The notes beneath the pieces are model-generated. The model searched no databases. It was not told the origin of the DNA and saw only the letters and a list, made by a program, of their open reading frames with translations. The position numbers and the translations under genes are program-made. A DNA stretch of 64,000 bases. It comes from Coprococcus ammoniilyticus (GTDB lineage Bacteria; Bacillota; Clostridia; Lachnospirales; Lachnospiraceae). The number at the start of each line of letters is the position of its first letter. Within the stretch, counting starts at the first letter, position 1. The stretch spans positions 124,001-188,000 of the forward strand of contig NZ_JAOQJS010000006.1 in the NCBI RefSeq assembly GCF_025567345.1, in the 5' to 3' direction. Below are positions 35,567 through 43,947 of this stretch, piece after piece.

Positions 35567-36349
35567 ATGGAAATTAATGACATTGGTACTCAGCTATTAT
35601 ATACAACAGTACCTATTTACGCACAAAATAGTGATAAATCTCTGTCAACGGGGACAGGTTTTTTGTTTTCTGTTCGTGAAAGTGAAACGGAATCAATACC
35701 ATTATTGATAACAAATTATCATGTACTAAAAGACGCTATGATTGGATTTGTTGAGCTGCATATTGGAGAAAAAGGATTTCCTACTGATAAAACAATAAGG
35801 GTGCAATTTGATAAGTCAATTATAGATGGAAATAAACTAGGAAAGTTAGATTTGATTGCGGTTCCATTGGCAGGAACATTTAATGATTTTCAGAATAGAA
35901 ATATTGAAATTTTTTTTAGAACAGTGGATCAAAATATGGTGCCTACTAAAGAACAAGAGGATAAGCTTTCTGCAATCGAAAACGTAACATTCATAGGATA
36001 TCCAAGTGGATTATATGATGAAAAAAATAAGATATCAATAATTAGACAAGGGATAACGGCAACTCCAATATGGAATGACTTTAAAGGAGAAGAAGTATTT
36101 TTGATTGATGCAGGTGTATTTCCAGGATCAAGTGGAAGTCCAGTTTTTATTTATAATCAAGGAACATATCCTGTGAAAGATGGAATTGCACTTGGAAGTA
36201 GGTTGATTTTTGTGGGTGTATTATCACAGACAATGTTGAGAGATAATGCGACGGGAAAAGCTTATTTGAATTTAGGAAAGGTAATTAATAGTAGGGCTAT
36301 GTACCGTGAGTTAAATAAGTTTATTCAAAGATTAAAAGGTACGATGTAA
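35567..36349 (+). CDS. Trypsin-like serine protease of the island cassette
   Basis: A 260-residue protein without a signal peptide, so probably cytoplasmic. A complete chymotrypsin-type triad is visible: His52 in TNYHVL, Asp95 in KLDLIAV and Ser189 in PGSSGSPVF, with GTGFLF (29-34) opening the fold. There is no PDZ domain, unlike HtrA/DegP. Cytoplasmic trypsin-like proteases occur as effectors in several prokaryotic defence systems, such as Avs and CBASS variants. The ATG follows GAGGAG. The gene is AT-rich like the three before it. The target protein is unknown; the membrane protein next door is a candidate. Confidence 0.78.
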   Translation: MEINDIGTQLLYTTVPIYAQNSDKSLSTGTGFLFSVRESETESIPLLITNYHVLKDAMIGFVELHIGEKGFPTDKTIRVQFDKSIIDGNKLGKLDLIAVPLAGTFNDFQNRNIEIFFRTVDQNMVPTKEQEDKLSAIENVTFIGYPSGLYDEKNKISIIRQGITATPIWNDFKGEEVFLIDAGVFPGSSGSPVFIYNQGTYPVKDGIALGSRLIFVGVLSQTMLRDNATGKAYLNLGKVINSRAMYRELNKFIQRLKGTM

Positions 36350-36373
36350 AATAATTTGGTGTGGGATATTTTG

Positions 36374-36508
36374 TGACAATGACGTAACATCCTCCCCACC
36401 TATTTAGTGACAATTATATAACGTCCTCTATACAGAAATATGCGGTTTTAAGCCATTTTCATGGTAAAAAAGCCGCATATTTTTTGTAGCAATGACTTGA
36501 CATCCGCG
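36374..36508. repeat. Three short direct repeats and a hairpin at the island's right edge
   Basis: Related 20-23 bp units occur at 36373-36395 (GTGACAATGACGTAACATCC), about 36407-36429 (GTGACAATTATATAACGTCC) and about 36486-36508 (GTAGCAATGACTTGACATCC). The last abuts the azlC remainder. Between copies two and three a hairpin (AAATATGCGG/CCGCATATTT, 36436-36486) ends in a T run and may terminate the cassette. Multiple short terminal repeats of this kind are typical of IS21-like element ends. Confidence 0.6.
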
Positions 36509-36510
36509 GG

Positions 36511-36771
36511 GGCGCTGTGCTTGGCGGCATACTCGGTCAGATCCTTCCGGTGAAATTAGAGGGGATCGATTTCTGTATGACAGCGTTATTTATTACGATC
36601 GCGATCGATCAATGGAGAAGTGTGAAAGTGCATTTGCCGGCACTTGCCGGGTTTATCGGAGGTGTGCTGTTGCTTCTGTTAATAGGAAAAGATTATTTCC
36701 TTCTTCCAACTTTGATTCTGGTATCAGGTCTGTTGCTGATCTGTGAAAGAAAGGTGGAAGCCCATGAATGA
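36511..36771 (+). pseudogene. azlC: 3' remnant of azlC
   Basis: About 87 codons beginning GAVLGGILGQIL and continuing through GIDFCMTALFITIAIDQWRSV match the C-terminal helices of AzlC. The N-terminal part lies at 32522-32880. Compared with complete AzlC proteins, about 40-50 central residues are missing from both parts, so the event was insertion plus deletion. No good ribosome-binding site precedes it. The stop overlaps azlD by 8 bp, the normal azlCD arrangement. Confidence 0.8.
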
Positions 36772-37075
36772 TCGATATGTATTGATCTGTATCCTTGTGT
36801 CTGCAGCGGCGACTTTGTTTATGCGGGCGCTCCCATTTACCATTCTTGGAAAGAGAAAACAAATCCCCGAAAAAATCCGGTATCTCGGACGAATCCTTCC
36901 GGCAGCCATCATGGCTGTGCTGATCGTATACTGCCTGAAGGAAGTACCGACCGAATTCTTAAGCGGTGGCTATAAGAAGTTGATCGCAGCCGCAGTTTGT
37001 GTCGCCCTTCATGTGTGGAAAAAGAATACATTTGTCAGCATCATAGGCAGTACGATTGTGTATATGTTATTATGA
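36764..37075 (+). CDS. azlD: AzlD-like branched-chain amino acid exporter small subunit
   Basis: A 103-residue protein with four hydrophobic helices and the family-typical AAATLFMRALPFTILGKR, RYLGRILPAAIMAVLIVYCL and C-terminal TFVSIIGSTIVYMLL. With AzlC it would export branched-chain amino acids. The ATG at 36764 follows AAGGTGG. The gene itself looks intact, but its partner azlC is disrupted, so it is probably without function here. Its 3' half is duplicated at 38185-38335. Confidence 0.85.
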   Translation: MNDRYVLICILVSAAATLFMRALPFTILGKRKQIPEKIRYLGRILPAAIMAVLIVYCLKEVPTEFLSGGYKKLIAAAVCVALHVWKKNTFVSIIGSTIVYMLL

Positions 37076-37087
37076 GCAATGACACCG

Positions 37088-37135
37088 AAAAAAAGGGCTG
37101 TCGCACCAATCACTTAGTGCGGCAGCCCTTTTTTG
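37088..37135 (+). terminator. Intrinsic terminator after azlD
   Basis: AAAAAGGGCTGTCGCAC pairs with GTGCGGCAGCCCTTTTT (one wobble) around a 10-base loop. The T run on both strands could make it bidirectional. Confidence 0.88.
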
Positions 37136-37294
37136 TAGTATCCGTTGTAACGAAATTACTTTGTTTTATTTGATCATATTGTTGACAGCCCCTCTATTTT
37201 GTGATGAGGCTATCTATTCTAAGAATATGTCAATGAATAAGCATTATAGCCGGGGGATTATTATGTAAAAATAATTATGTTAATGAACTGCGCA

Positions 37295-37948
37295 TTAGTG
37301 TTCTAACGCAGCAAGTTTTGCCTGTAATGCAGCAATTTCGGCATCTTTTTCGGACAAAGCAGCGTCCTTTTCAGACAAAGCAGCGTCCTTTTCTTCCAAC
37401 GCTTTCTTCATCTGTTCGATCATAAAATTAACAGTATTTTCATCCATCTTTTTTAATGCTTTTGAAAACATACTAATAACCTCCTCAGGGCGATACAGAT
37501 ATTCAGATATATCCTGGCATATAGATTCCATCCATGGATAGTTGGATATCAGTGTGGTAAGGTTGTCTGTAGAGTCAGCGGTTAGCAGAGACAACCATGC
37601 ATTTAGATCGTTGATATCTTTAGCATACTTGCTATTTTTAAATACGTCAAGGTTAACGACATAGTATTCCTGTAAAAGACTCAGATTTACACCAGTATTA
37701 AAAATGGTTCTTCCATGATGCAGATAGATATAGGTTAGTGGCAGACTTTTTTAGCCCTCCATAAATTCCATAAAACGTTTTTTCCAGTCATCAGGCCAGT
37801 TCTTATATGTCCAATAAAGTTTTGGGTATTGTTTTAATTCTGCAAGGCATTCATCTTCCGTTCGTTGTGGAAAAAGCTGATAAATATTGAATGCGGAATG
37901 TTTGGTGCTTGAGTTTTGTGAAATGGTAGTTTTGTCCTTGTTATACAT
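37295..37948 (-). pseudogene. Degenerate Rpn/YhgA-like PD-(D/E)XK nuclease-transposase family gene
   Basis: On the minus strand an N-terminal part (AFNIYQLFPQRTEDECLAELKQYPKLYWTYKNWPDDWKKRFMEFMEG) and a C-terminal part (AWLSLLTADSTDN to the end) are in the same frame, separated by one TAA at 37751-37753. Directly after the stop the frame continues KSLPLTY and then YLHHGRTIFNTGVNLSLLQEYY. In full-length relatives these two blocks are separated by about 150 residues that include the nuclease core. So the gene has both a nonsense codon and a large internal deletion. The C-terminus holds a repeated EKDAALS coiled coil. Confidence 0.75.
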
Positions 37949-39128
37949 AAAAATTCCTCTTAATTTCCGGTACCTGATTTGTCGACAAAACCACCATACC
38001 AGAAATAATGGTATAAAAACCGTTGATGTAATAACTTGTATGGTTTGATGTAACTTTTGGTAAGTGGATGCTTATAAAGACAATCTGTAAATATTTTTCC
38101 GGTAAATATTTTTGAAAAATTTCAAAATTTTACTTATGGTTTTCGGTAAAGTGCCAGTAGAATATATATTCTAAAATTAATATAAAAGAGAAAACAGATC
38201 TATGAGAAAATCCGGTATCTCGGACGAATCCTCTCGGCAGCCATCATGGCAGTGCTGACCGTATACTGCCTGAAGGAAGTGCCAACCGAATTTTTAAGCG
38301 GCGGCTATAAGAAGCTGATCGCAGCCGTAGCTCGCGTCGTTAATAAAATAACAACACCCCGGTCGCGAGGGATGCGTACCAGGGTGGTATTCAAAGGACA
38401 TACTTTATTATAAACATTTGTATTTTGGACTGTCAATTCGTTGCTGGTTAAGAAATATATAAATTTATGTGCCTATGCGTTGGTTTGTAAGGTGAGTATA
38501 CTTATACTTGACACAATGCATTGTTATTAATCATTTAATATTATAAATAATGATTTTTACTCCAATTTTCTCCCTATCTCACTTTCCCCATTTACGGGAT
38601 ATTAAAACCAAAAGATTACGGTATTTGATTCGGGCTTTAACTTTGGTAAAAAAAAGGCGGAAAGATATAACTCTCCGCCCATCCTATAATAGGATCAAAT
38701 GAATTTATTAACATATTTATTATAAAATATCCAGATAGTAATGTCAACAAACCCAATCTCCTGATCCATTTTTCTTTACCATATCTTATCTGGTGAAGTC
38801 AGACTGTCAATGCGTTATTATTAATTATTTAATATTATTTATAATAATTTTTTATAATTATTAATGATATATTATTGCTTATGAATCCTGCAATTCAAAT
38901 TTTTCTAATGATTTTATTTTCCAATAGTGGAATATTTACATAAATAGGTAAAGAACGAGGCGGAAATTGAGGATTCCGCCCCGTTTGTTTGATTCCTTGC
39001 TCTTTTCTGGATTCTTGACCAAGGATTTCGTATACTTGTAGCATACGGATTAGGGTATCTTTAGGATAATACATTAATTAAGAATTTGTCAAGTTAGTTT
39101 TTCTATTTCTTATTATCTAGTAAATAGT
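37949..39128. other. Long AT-rich non-coding region with hairpins and repeats
   Basis: No credible gene is present. Contents: the azlD fragment (38185-38335); a CACCCCGGT/ACCAGGGTG hairpin (about 38351-38383); a GGCGGA...TCCGCC hairpin with a T run on the minus strand (38648-38680); an ACGAGGCGGAA/TTCCGCCCCGT hairpin (38955-38984). An imperfect direct repeat of about 50 bp occurs at 38510-38560 and 38802-38853 (shared TTATTAAT-ATTTAATATTAT blocks). It looks like a region of repeated insertion and decay. Confidence 0.6.
38185..38335 (+). pseudogene. Duplicated fragment of azlD
   Basis: About 150 bp closely repeat azlD positions 36850-37000, including codons for KIRYLGRIL-AAIMAVL-VYCLKEVPTEFLSGGYKKLIAA. 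The copy has no start or stop context and diverges at both ends. With azlD itself it flanks the terminator and the Rpn pseudogene as direct repeats. Confidence 0.85.
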
Positions 39129-40784
39129 TTACTGAATATTATGGTCTTTAAGCAACTGCAGGTAAGTATCTGGGAGAAGAATATTGTCTGATTTTTCAAA
39201 ATATGAAAATCCATATCTTTTATAGGATTCATCTGCAGAGATTGGTTCTTTTATTCTAATTGCAGTTGGGAATGCCATATTAGCAGAAACGATCATTTTT
39301 TTCTCTCCAAACGCATTAAGTATATATCCTTTTTTACTTGGAATCTTTAGCCCATTATAATCTCCCTTTGTAGGATCACCTCTTACAATCCTTACTCTCA
39401 TCTTCTCTCCACAAACCCGACAGGTATAATCCTGATAATATTCAGACCAGGCTTTCTCCGTTATAACGGTCGTAGTTTCATACTTTGGTTCATCTGCGGT
39501 TGGATGATGGATGGTATAAAGGAGGACCTTGGCAGGTTCATAATTTCCATGATTGGTTTTTCCGGAGTGTTCTTCCCATTCATCTAATGTATCGTAATAC
39601 TTCCCACACTTTTTGCAAATATATTTTTCTTTCTCTGACCACACTTCTTCGTCCCACTCTTTGACCGGGATCTGAACTTCCTTTGTCTTGGCTTTATGAT
39701 CAATCTGTTCTGTTACAGAACCCGCCTTCCATAAATGAACATGATTCGCCGGCTGTTTAGACAAAGATCCGTCACTCACAGTTTCATAAGCCTTATTCTT
39801 GATAAACACAGTGCTGTTTTTCTGGATCTTTCCCTTGTTATCAATCGGATATTTTTTTCCGGCTGCAGCATAGATCCCGGATGAAACCGCCATACTATTA
39901 TCCGGTCTTACAATCTGATTATTCTTCACTTTAAAATTCTGTCTGCTACCATTTTTATCTACAAAATAATTGCAGCCACCTGATTTAACGATTGTTGACC
40001 GCTGTATCTTGCCATTTTTTACATAGACATCATCGTTCCAGCCATCTTTTAATGCCTTTGTGCCACCATTTTTTGTGATCCGGAAAGAAGTGGTTCCATC
40101 ATCATAATACTTTACACATCCATCATTGTCGATGAAATAAGATTCCTGCCACCCCATTGCTCTTGAAATGTTTCCGTTCGTATTCACGAAGAAAGATTTT
40201 TCATTATAGGTATAAACTTTTCCCTTATAATTTTTTAAATCTTTCTTATCCCATCTGATGTCCTTCCCGTTCCAGACTCTAAATTTACCATTTGATATTT
40301 TTACAGAAACAGTACCGTTTTTTTCAACATAGTAAGTATATAATCCGTTATTATTTAATTTCCAGCCTTTGTTTAGGTTAATAAGACCGTTAGCCCCTAC
40401 ATAGAAATTTTTCTTATGTAGCCGAATGATGGTATTTTTCTTGTTTTTGAATACTTTTGAAGATGGTTTTTTATTGTTAGCAGTATATGTGTAGTATTTA
40501 CCGTCTTTGATTTTGGCATACAAATAACCATTTTTCCCGGTGCAATAGGCGATTTTTTTCGATGAATCGAAACTCCAGCCATTATTCAATTTGGAGCCGT
40601 TTTTTTTACAGATAAATCGTCCTTTATTGTCATTCCAGGTCAGTGTATAACCTGATTCTCTGCCGGCAAGTTCTGCTTGTTTTTTTTCTGCTTTTTCTCC
40701 ATGTGCAGCAACAGAGAAGTGCGGAAGTAAAATCAAGATGGACATGACTATAAGAAGACTCCATATGTTTATAAATTTTTTCAT
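39129..40784 (-). CDS. Secreted wall-associated-type repeat protein with two zinc-ribbon-like motifs
   Basis: A 551-residue protein with a signal peptide (about 1-27, ending FSVAAHG). Residues 45-340 hold degenerate repeats rich in Gly, Lys, Tyr and Trp (NKGWKLNNNGLYTYYVEKNG, AMGWQESYFIDNDG). These resemble choline-binding or cell-wall-binding repeats. The C-terminal part has YICKKCGKYYDTLDEWEEHSGKTNHG (CxxC plus two His) and YTCRVCGEKM, both metal-binding-like. No catalytic domain is recognised. The ATG follows AAAGGGG on the minus strand. It sits next to the decayed island region, so horizontal origin is possible. Confidence 0.65.
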   Translation of the reverse strand: MKKFINIWSLLIVMSILILLPHFSVAAHGEKAEKKQAELAGRESGYTLTWNDNKGRFICKKNGSKLNNGWSFDSSKKIAYCTGKNGYLYAKIKDGKYYTYTANNKKPSSKVFKNKKNTIIRLHKKNFYVGANGLINLNKGWKLNNNGLYTYYVEKNGTVSVKISNGKFRVWNGKDIRWDKKDLKNYKGKVYTYNEKSFFVNTNGNISRAMGWQESYFIDNDGCVKYYDDGTTSFRITKNGGTKALKDGWNDDVYVKNGKIQRSTIVKSGGCNYFVDKNGSRQNFKVKNNQIVRPDNSMAVSSGIYAAAGKKYPIDNKGKIQKNSTVFIKNKAYETVSDGSLSKQPANHVHLWKAGSVTEQIDHKAKTKEVQIPVKEWDEEVWSEKEKYICKKCGKYYDTLDEWEEHSGKTNHGNYEPAKVLLYTIHHPTADEPKYETTTVITEKAWSEYYQDYTCRVCGEKMRVRIVRGDPTKGDYNGLKIPSKKGYILNAFGEKKMIVSANMAFPTAIRIKEPISADESYKRYGFSYFEKSDNILLPDTYLQLLKDHNIQ

Positions 40785-41070
40785 TTGTTTAATACCCCTT
40801 TCTTACCATAAGTACCACAATGCTATAAAAACAATATCATAAAATGGATGAGAAAACAAGAAAGGCGAAATAAAGAGAACCCCATGGTAATTTAAAACCC
40901 AATCTGTAAATTCTCACTGGGGTGAAACAAGAAAACCAGAAAAGTGGGGGAAGACATAAAGAAAAAATTTGGGCCAGCCGTCGCAGTTCCCGCCTTGTGT
41001 GGGGACTGCGACCGAAATTAATTCATGCAATACGCACCGCGAATAACAAAAAGGCGGCAAGGAAGAAGCA
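40785..41070. other. Intergenic region with two strong hairpins
   Basis: AACCCC...GGGGT with an inner AATTTA/TAAATT stem spans 40878-40923, and a 12-bp stem GTCGCAGTTCCC/GGGGACTGCGAC spans 40980-41012. Neither is followed by a T run on the + strand. I see no known RNA family. Confidence 0.5.
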
Positions 41071-41604
41071 TTGGCAAATGTACTGGCACATGCAAATTAT
41101 TATGGCAGACGAGGAATCCTTGTTGTAAAAAAGGGAAAGAAACCGGAATTTGATTTCTCAGAGCGCAATGACAGGGTAACATTAAAGCTCGAAGTTGGAC
41201 AAGTGGTATATATTCCTGAGGCTGTGGACCTGCAGACAAACAGACAATCAGATTCAACAGAAGCAGATGAAATACGCAATATGAATAAAGGGCAACGAGT
41301 AATGCATTATCTTAAAAACCATGATAGTATTTCAACACAACAGGCAATGGAACCGGCAGATGATTATATGACCGCAGATCAGGTTCGTATGATCGTAGAA
41401 AATGCAAAACAGGAAATTAAATATATAAACGATATTTCATTGGATGGTGGCTGTGATAACCTTGAATTTAACCGGTCAGATGCCACTAAAGCAGCAGGAC
41501 TTCAGACACTTGCGGTGATGCTTGGTATTCCCATGAATGAGACTCTGTCAAATAATGAAGACGGCGTTGCTGTTGTATTAGAACGCATCGCTTCGCTCAT
41601 TTGA
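41071..41604 (+). CDS. Hypothetical protein, possibly truncated
   Basis: A 177-residue soluble protein that I do not recognise. It has a basic N-terminal patch (GRRGILVVKKGKKPEF), a VYIPEAVDL stretch and an acidic C-terminal half with MTADQVRMIVENAKQEIKYINDIS and LQTLAVMLGIPMNE. The TTG start is weakly supported (AAGGAAGAA upstream). The protein may lack an original N-terminus, since a hairpin region precedes it. The last 27 bp overlap the convergent AraC gene, which is unusual. It could be a remnant of a mobile element cargo gene. Confidence 0.4.
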   Translation: MANVLAHANYYGRRGILVVKKGKKPEFDFSERNDRVTLKLEVGQVVYIPEAVDLQTNRQSDSTEADEIRNMNKGQRVMHYLKNHDSISTQQAMEPADDYMTADQVRMIVENAKQEIKYINDISLDGGCDNLEFNRSDATKAAGLQTLAVMLGIPMNETLSNNEDGVAVVLERIASLI

Positions 41605-42321
41605 CAGACCTCCCATTTGTTTGCGGTAGGCATTCGGTGTCAGACCGTATTCTTTTTTAAAACAATTTACAAAATGACTGCAGGACGCAAAATACAGAAA
41701 TGAACTGATTTCTGTACAGCTCACCTGGCTGTTTAACAGCATGTAGCGAGCCATCCTGCATTTTTCTTTTATGATATATTGTGAGAGACTGCAGTTCATA
41801 TCTTTTTTGAACAGACGGGTCATATAGTCCGGGTGGAGCTTCACTGCATCGGCGACATCCGATACCCGGATCGGTTCTGTGATATGGTTGTTGATGTAGG
41901 AGACGGCCTGCATGACATGATAAGACAGTCCGGGACTGTTATGAAGCTCGTGCATGGCAAGTACAAAATCCTTCACAACAGCTCCTTTTCGCGGATTCAG
42001 TTGTTCCGGTGTCAGACATGCGTCAATTTTTCGGATATGCATATCACTTAAAGTATAGGCCTGTTCCGGATCCAACCCGGCTTCGATACAGAAACGTGTG
42101 ATCATGGCAGTCAGAATGACCAGATGGTATTTTTTGTTCTGCAGTGGGGATGAAGACAGCTTTCCCATGCCTTCCATGGTATCTGCATTCATATTTAGCT
42201 TCAGTAGCTCCATATCCCCATTTGCGATCCGCCGGTAAAATGAATACTCTGCCTCCATCGGCAGGTGATAAGACTGTTCCTCCTGCTGCGCTAATAACAG
42301 TTTCTGTAATTCTTTATTCAT
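41578..42321 (-). CDS. AraC-family transcriptional regulator
   Basis: A 247-residue regulator. The C-terminal part (about 145-245) holds two helix-turn-helix motifs: IRVSDVADAVKLHPDYMTRLFKKDM and CTEISSFLYFASCSHFVNCFKKEYGLTPNAYRK. The N-terminal 140 residues have no recognised cupin motif and may be a helical sensor domain, as in YesN-type regulators. ATG 42321 is chosen because AAAGGAGT precedes it on the minus strand. It is divergent from the GH5 gene 233 bp away, a common arrangement for control of carbohydrate enzymes. Confidence 0.87.
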   Translation of the reverse strand: MNKELQKLLLAQQEEQSYHLPMEAEYSFYRRIANGDMELLKLNMNADTMEGMGKLSSSPLQNKKYHLVILTAMITRFCIEAGLDPEQAYTLSDMHIRKIDACLTPEQLNPRKGAVVKDFVLAMHELHNSPGLSYHVMQAVSYINNHITEPIRVSDVADAVKLHPDYMTRLFKKDMNCSLSQYIIKEKCRMARYMLLNSQVSCTEISSFLYFASCSHFVNCFKKEYGLTPNAYRKQMGGLSNERSDAF

Positions 42322-42554
42322 GGAAATACTCCTTTCATATAATATACAGCTATAAAAATATTTGCATATAGGCATTATTTTATCAAATGAACGGATTGCC
42401 CATCTCTAAAAATACAATCAGAACAATGAAGGTCAGCTATGCGATATAAAAATCGGATATATTATATTCCCTACATATGCATTTATAGTATCATAAATTC
42501 AGAAAATAACAATTACAAATTTATTATTTGCTAAATGAAAAGGAGATCATGCAT

Positions 42555-43586
42555 ATGAAGACATGGAAAGGGTATCAGAAGGGTGTTAATCTGGGAGGCT
42601 GGTTTTCCCAGTGTGATTATTCCGAGGACAGATTCAATAATTTTATTACGGAAGATGATTTTAAAGAGCTTACAAGCTGGGGACTGGATCATCTCAGACT
42701 GCCGGTGGATTATAATCTGGTAGAGACAGAAGACGGACAGTATAAGGAAGAAGGTTTTGCACGGATCAAACGCGCGCTGGAACTCGGACATAAATATGGT
42801 TTCAATATGATCCTTGATCTGCATAAGACCGCCGGTTATTCCTTTGATCCGGGAGAAAAACAGAGTGGATTTTTTGGAAACGAAGCTCTTCAGGAACGCT
42901 TCTACAGATTATGGGAAGAATTTGCAAAGCGCTTTGGCGGATATGGAGATAAAGTTGCATTTGAATTATTAAATGAGGTAGTAGATAAAGAAGATGGTGC
43001 CATATGGGCAGAGATCGCACCAAAGTGTGTCGAACGTATCCGTGCATATGCACCGACAACTGATATTCTGATCGGTGGTTACTGGCATAACAGCGTGCAG
43101 GCAGTCAGAGATATTCCGATGCCGATGGATGAACATATCATATATAATTTCCACAGCTATGACCCTCTTCTTTTTACACATCAGGGCGCACAGTGGGTAG
43201 ATGATATGCCGGCGGATTATCATATGGAATTCAAAGGCAGCATGGAAGATTTTTGTGCATATGCAAAAGCACACCTGCCTGCAAAGCTTGCCGGAACGCT
43301 GTCGATCCTTGATTATAAGGGAAATCTTGATTCAGCATATTTTGAAGATCTGTTTGCCGATGCAATCGCTGTTGCAAAGGAGCGAAACGTAGCACTTTAT
43401 TGCGGAGAATATGGCGTGATCGAAAACGCAGACCCGGCAAACACTGTATTATGGTATAAAGCCATCCATGAAGTATTTGCAAAATATGGTATCGGCCGTG
43501 CGGCATGGTCATACAAGGAGATGGACTTCGACCTTCGCGCTGATCGCCTGAAACCGGTATTTGCTGAACTCAAGAAATATTTTTAA
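42555..43586 (+). CDS. Glycoside hydrolase family 5 (cellulase/glucanase-like), intracellular
   Basis: A 343-residue TIM-barrel enzyme without signal peptide. GVNLGGWFSQ (10-19) opens the fold. Catalytic residues are Glu141 (acid/base, ELLNEV) and Glu285 (nucleophile, YCGEYGV), with His200 and HLRLPVD conserved. It should cleave beta-glucosidic links in short imported oligosaccharides, since it appears cytoplasmic. I chose ATG 42555, 9 bases after AAGGAG; earlier in-frame codons are too close or lack a site. The divergent AraC regulator is the likely controller. The exact substrate (cellodextrin, glucan or mannan) is open. Confidence 0.9.
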   Translation: MKTWKGYQKGVNLGGWFSQCDYSEDRFNNFITEDDFKELTSWGLDHLRLPVDYNLVETEDGQYKEEGFARIKRALELGHKYGFNMILDLHKTAGYSFDPGEKQSGFFGNEALQERFYRLWEEFAKRFGGYGDKVAFELLNEVVDKEDGAIWAEIAPKCVERIRAYAPTTDILIGGYWHNSVQAVRDIPMPMDEHIIYNFHSYDPLLFTHQGAQWVDDMPADYHMEFKGSMEDFCAYAKAHLPAKLAGTLSILDYKGNLDSAYFEDLFADAIAVAKERNVALYCGEYGVIENADPANTVLWYKAIHEVFAKYGIGRAAWSYKEMDFDLRADRLKPVFAELKKYF

Positions 43587-43596
43587 GGCTGTTTAT

Positions 43597-43817
43597 CCAT
43601 ATACCCGGGTAAAGCAGATAGAGATGGTGGGGTGGTTGAGACATTTGCATAATTTCCGAATAGAAAGGTCACATTGCCAGCGAATGCGGGTGCATGTCTG
43701 AGCCCGGAGGGCGAGTTTGCACAAGAGCATGAGCGGATCGGGCATGTGTACCTTTCTTGGAAATGAAGCAAGTCTCAACCACCCCACCATCTCTATCTGC
43801 CTTACCCGGGTATATGG
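43597..43817 (-). repeat. Palindromic element E (type 2 core, reversed)
   Basis: Very long GC-rich arms, beginning CCATATACCCGGGTAA and closing TTACCCGGGTATATGG, with GATGGTGGGGTGGTTGAGAC and its complement inside. The tip read on the minus strand is GTGC-AAACT-CGCCC-TCC-GGGC-TCAGACAT-GCAC, the type 2 core in opposite orientation to B, C and I. It follows the GH5 stop by 11 bp. Confidence 0.8.
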
Positions 43818-43947
43818 CATTCTTTTAATCAAGACGTTAATTCTATTTAAGAAACTTTTTCCGGCGCATGCTTGCTTATTCTTTTCGTATGGATTATAAT
43901 AACAAAAGCTGATTTTTGTAGAAAGAAAAGAAGTAGGAGAAAACAAG

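Noticed and set aside
40922..41128. 68-codon open frame
   Set aside because: It covers a strong hairpin and overlaps the better-supported frame at 41071; composition is atypical for a protein.
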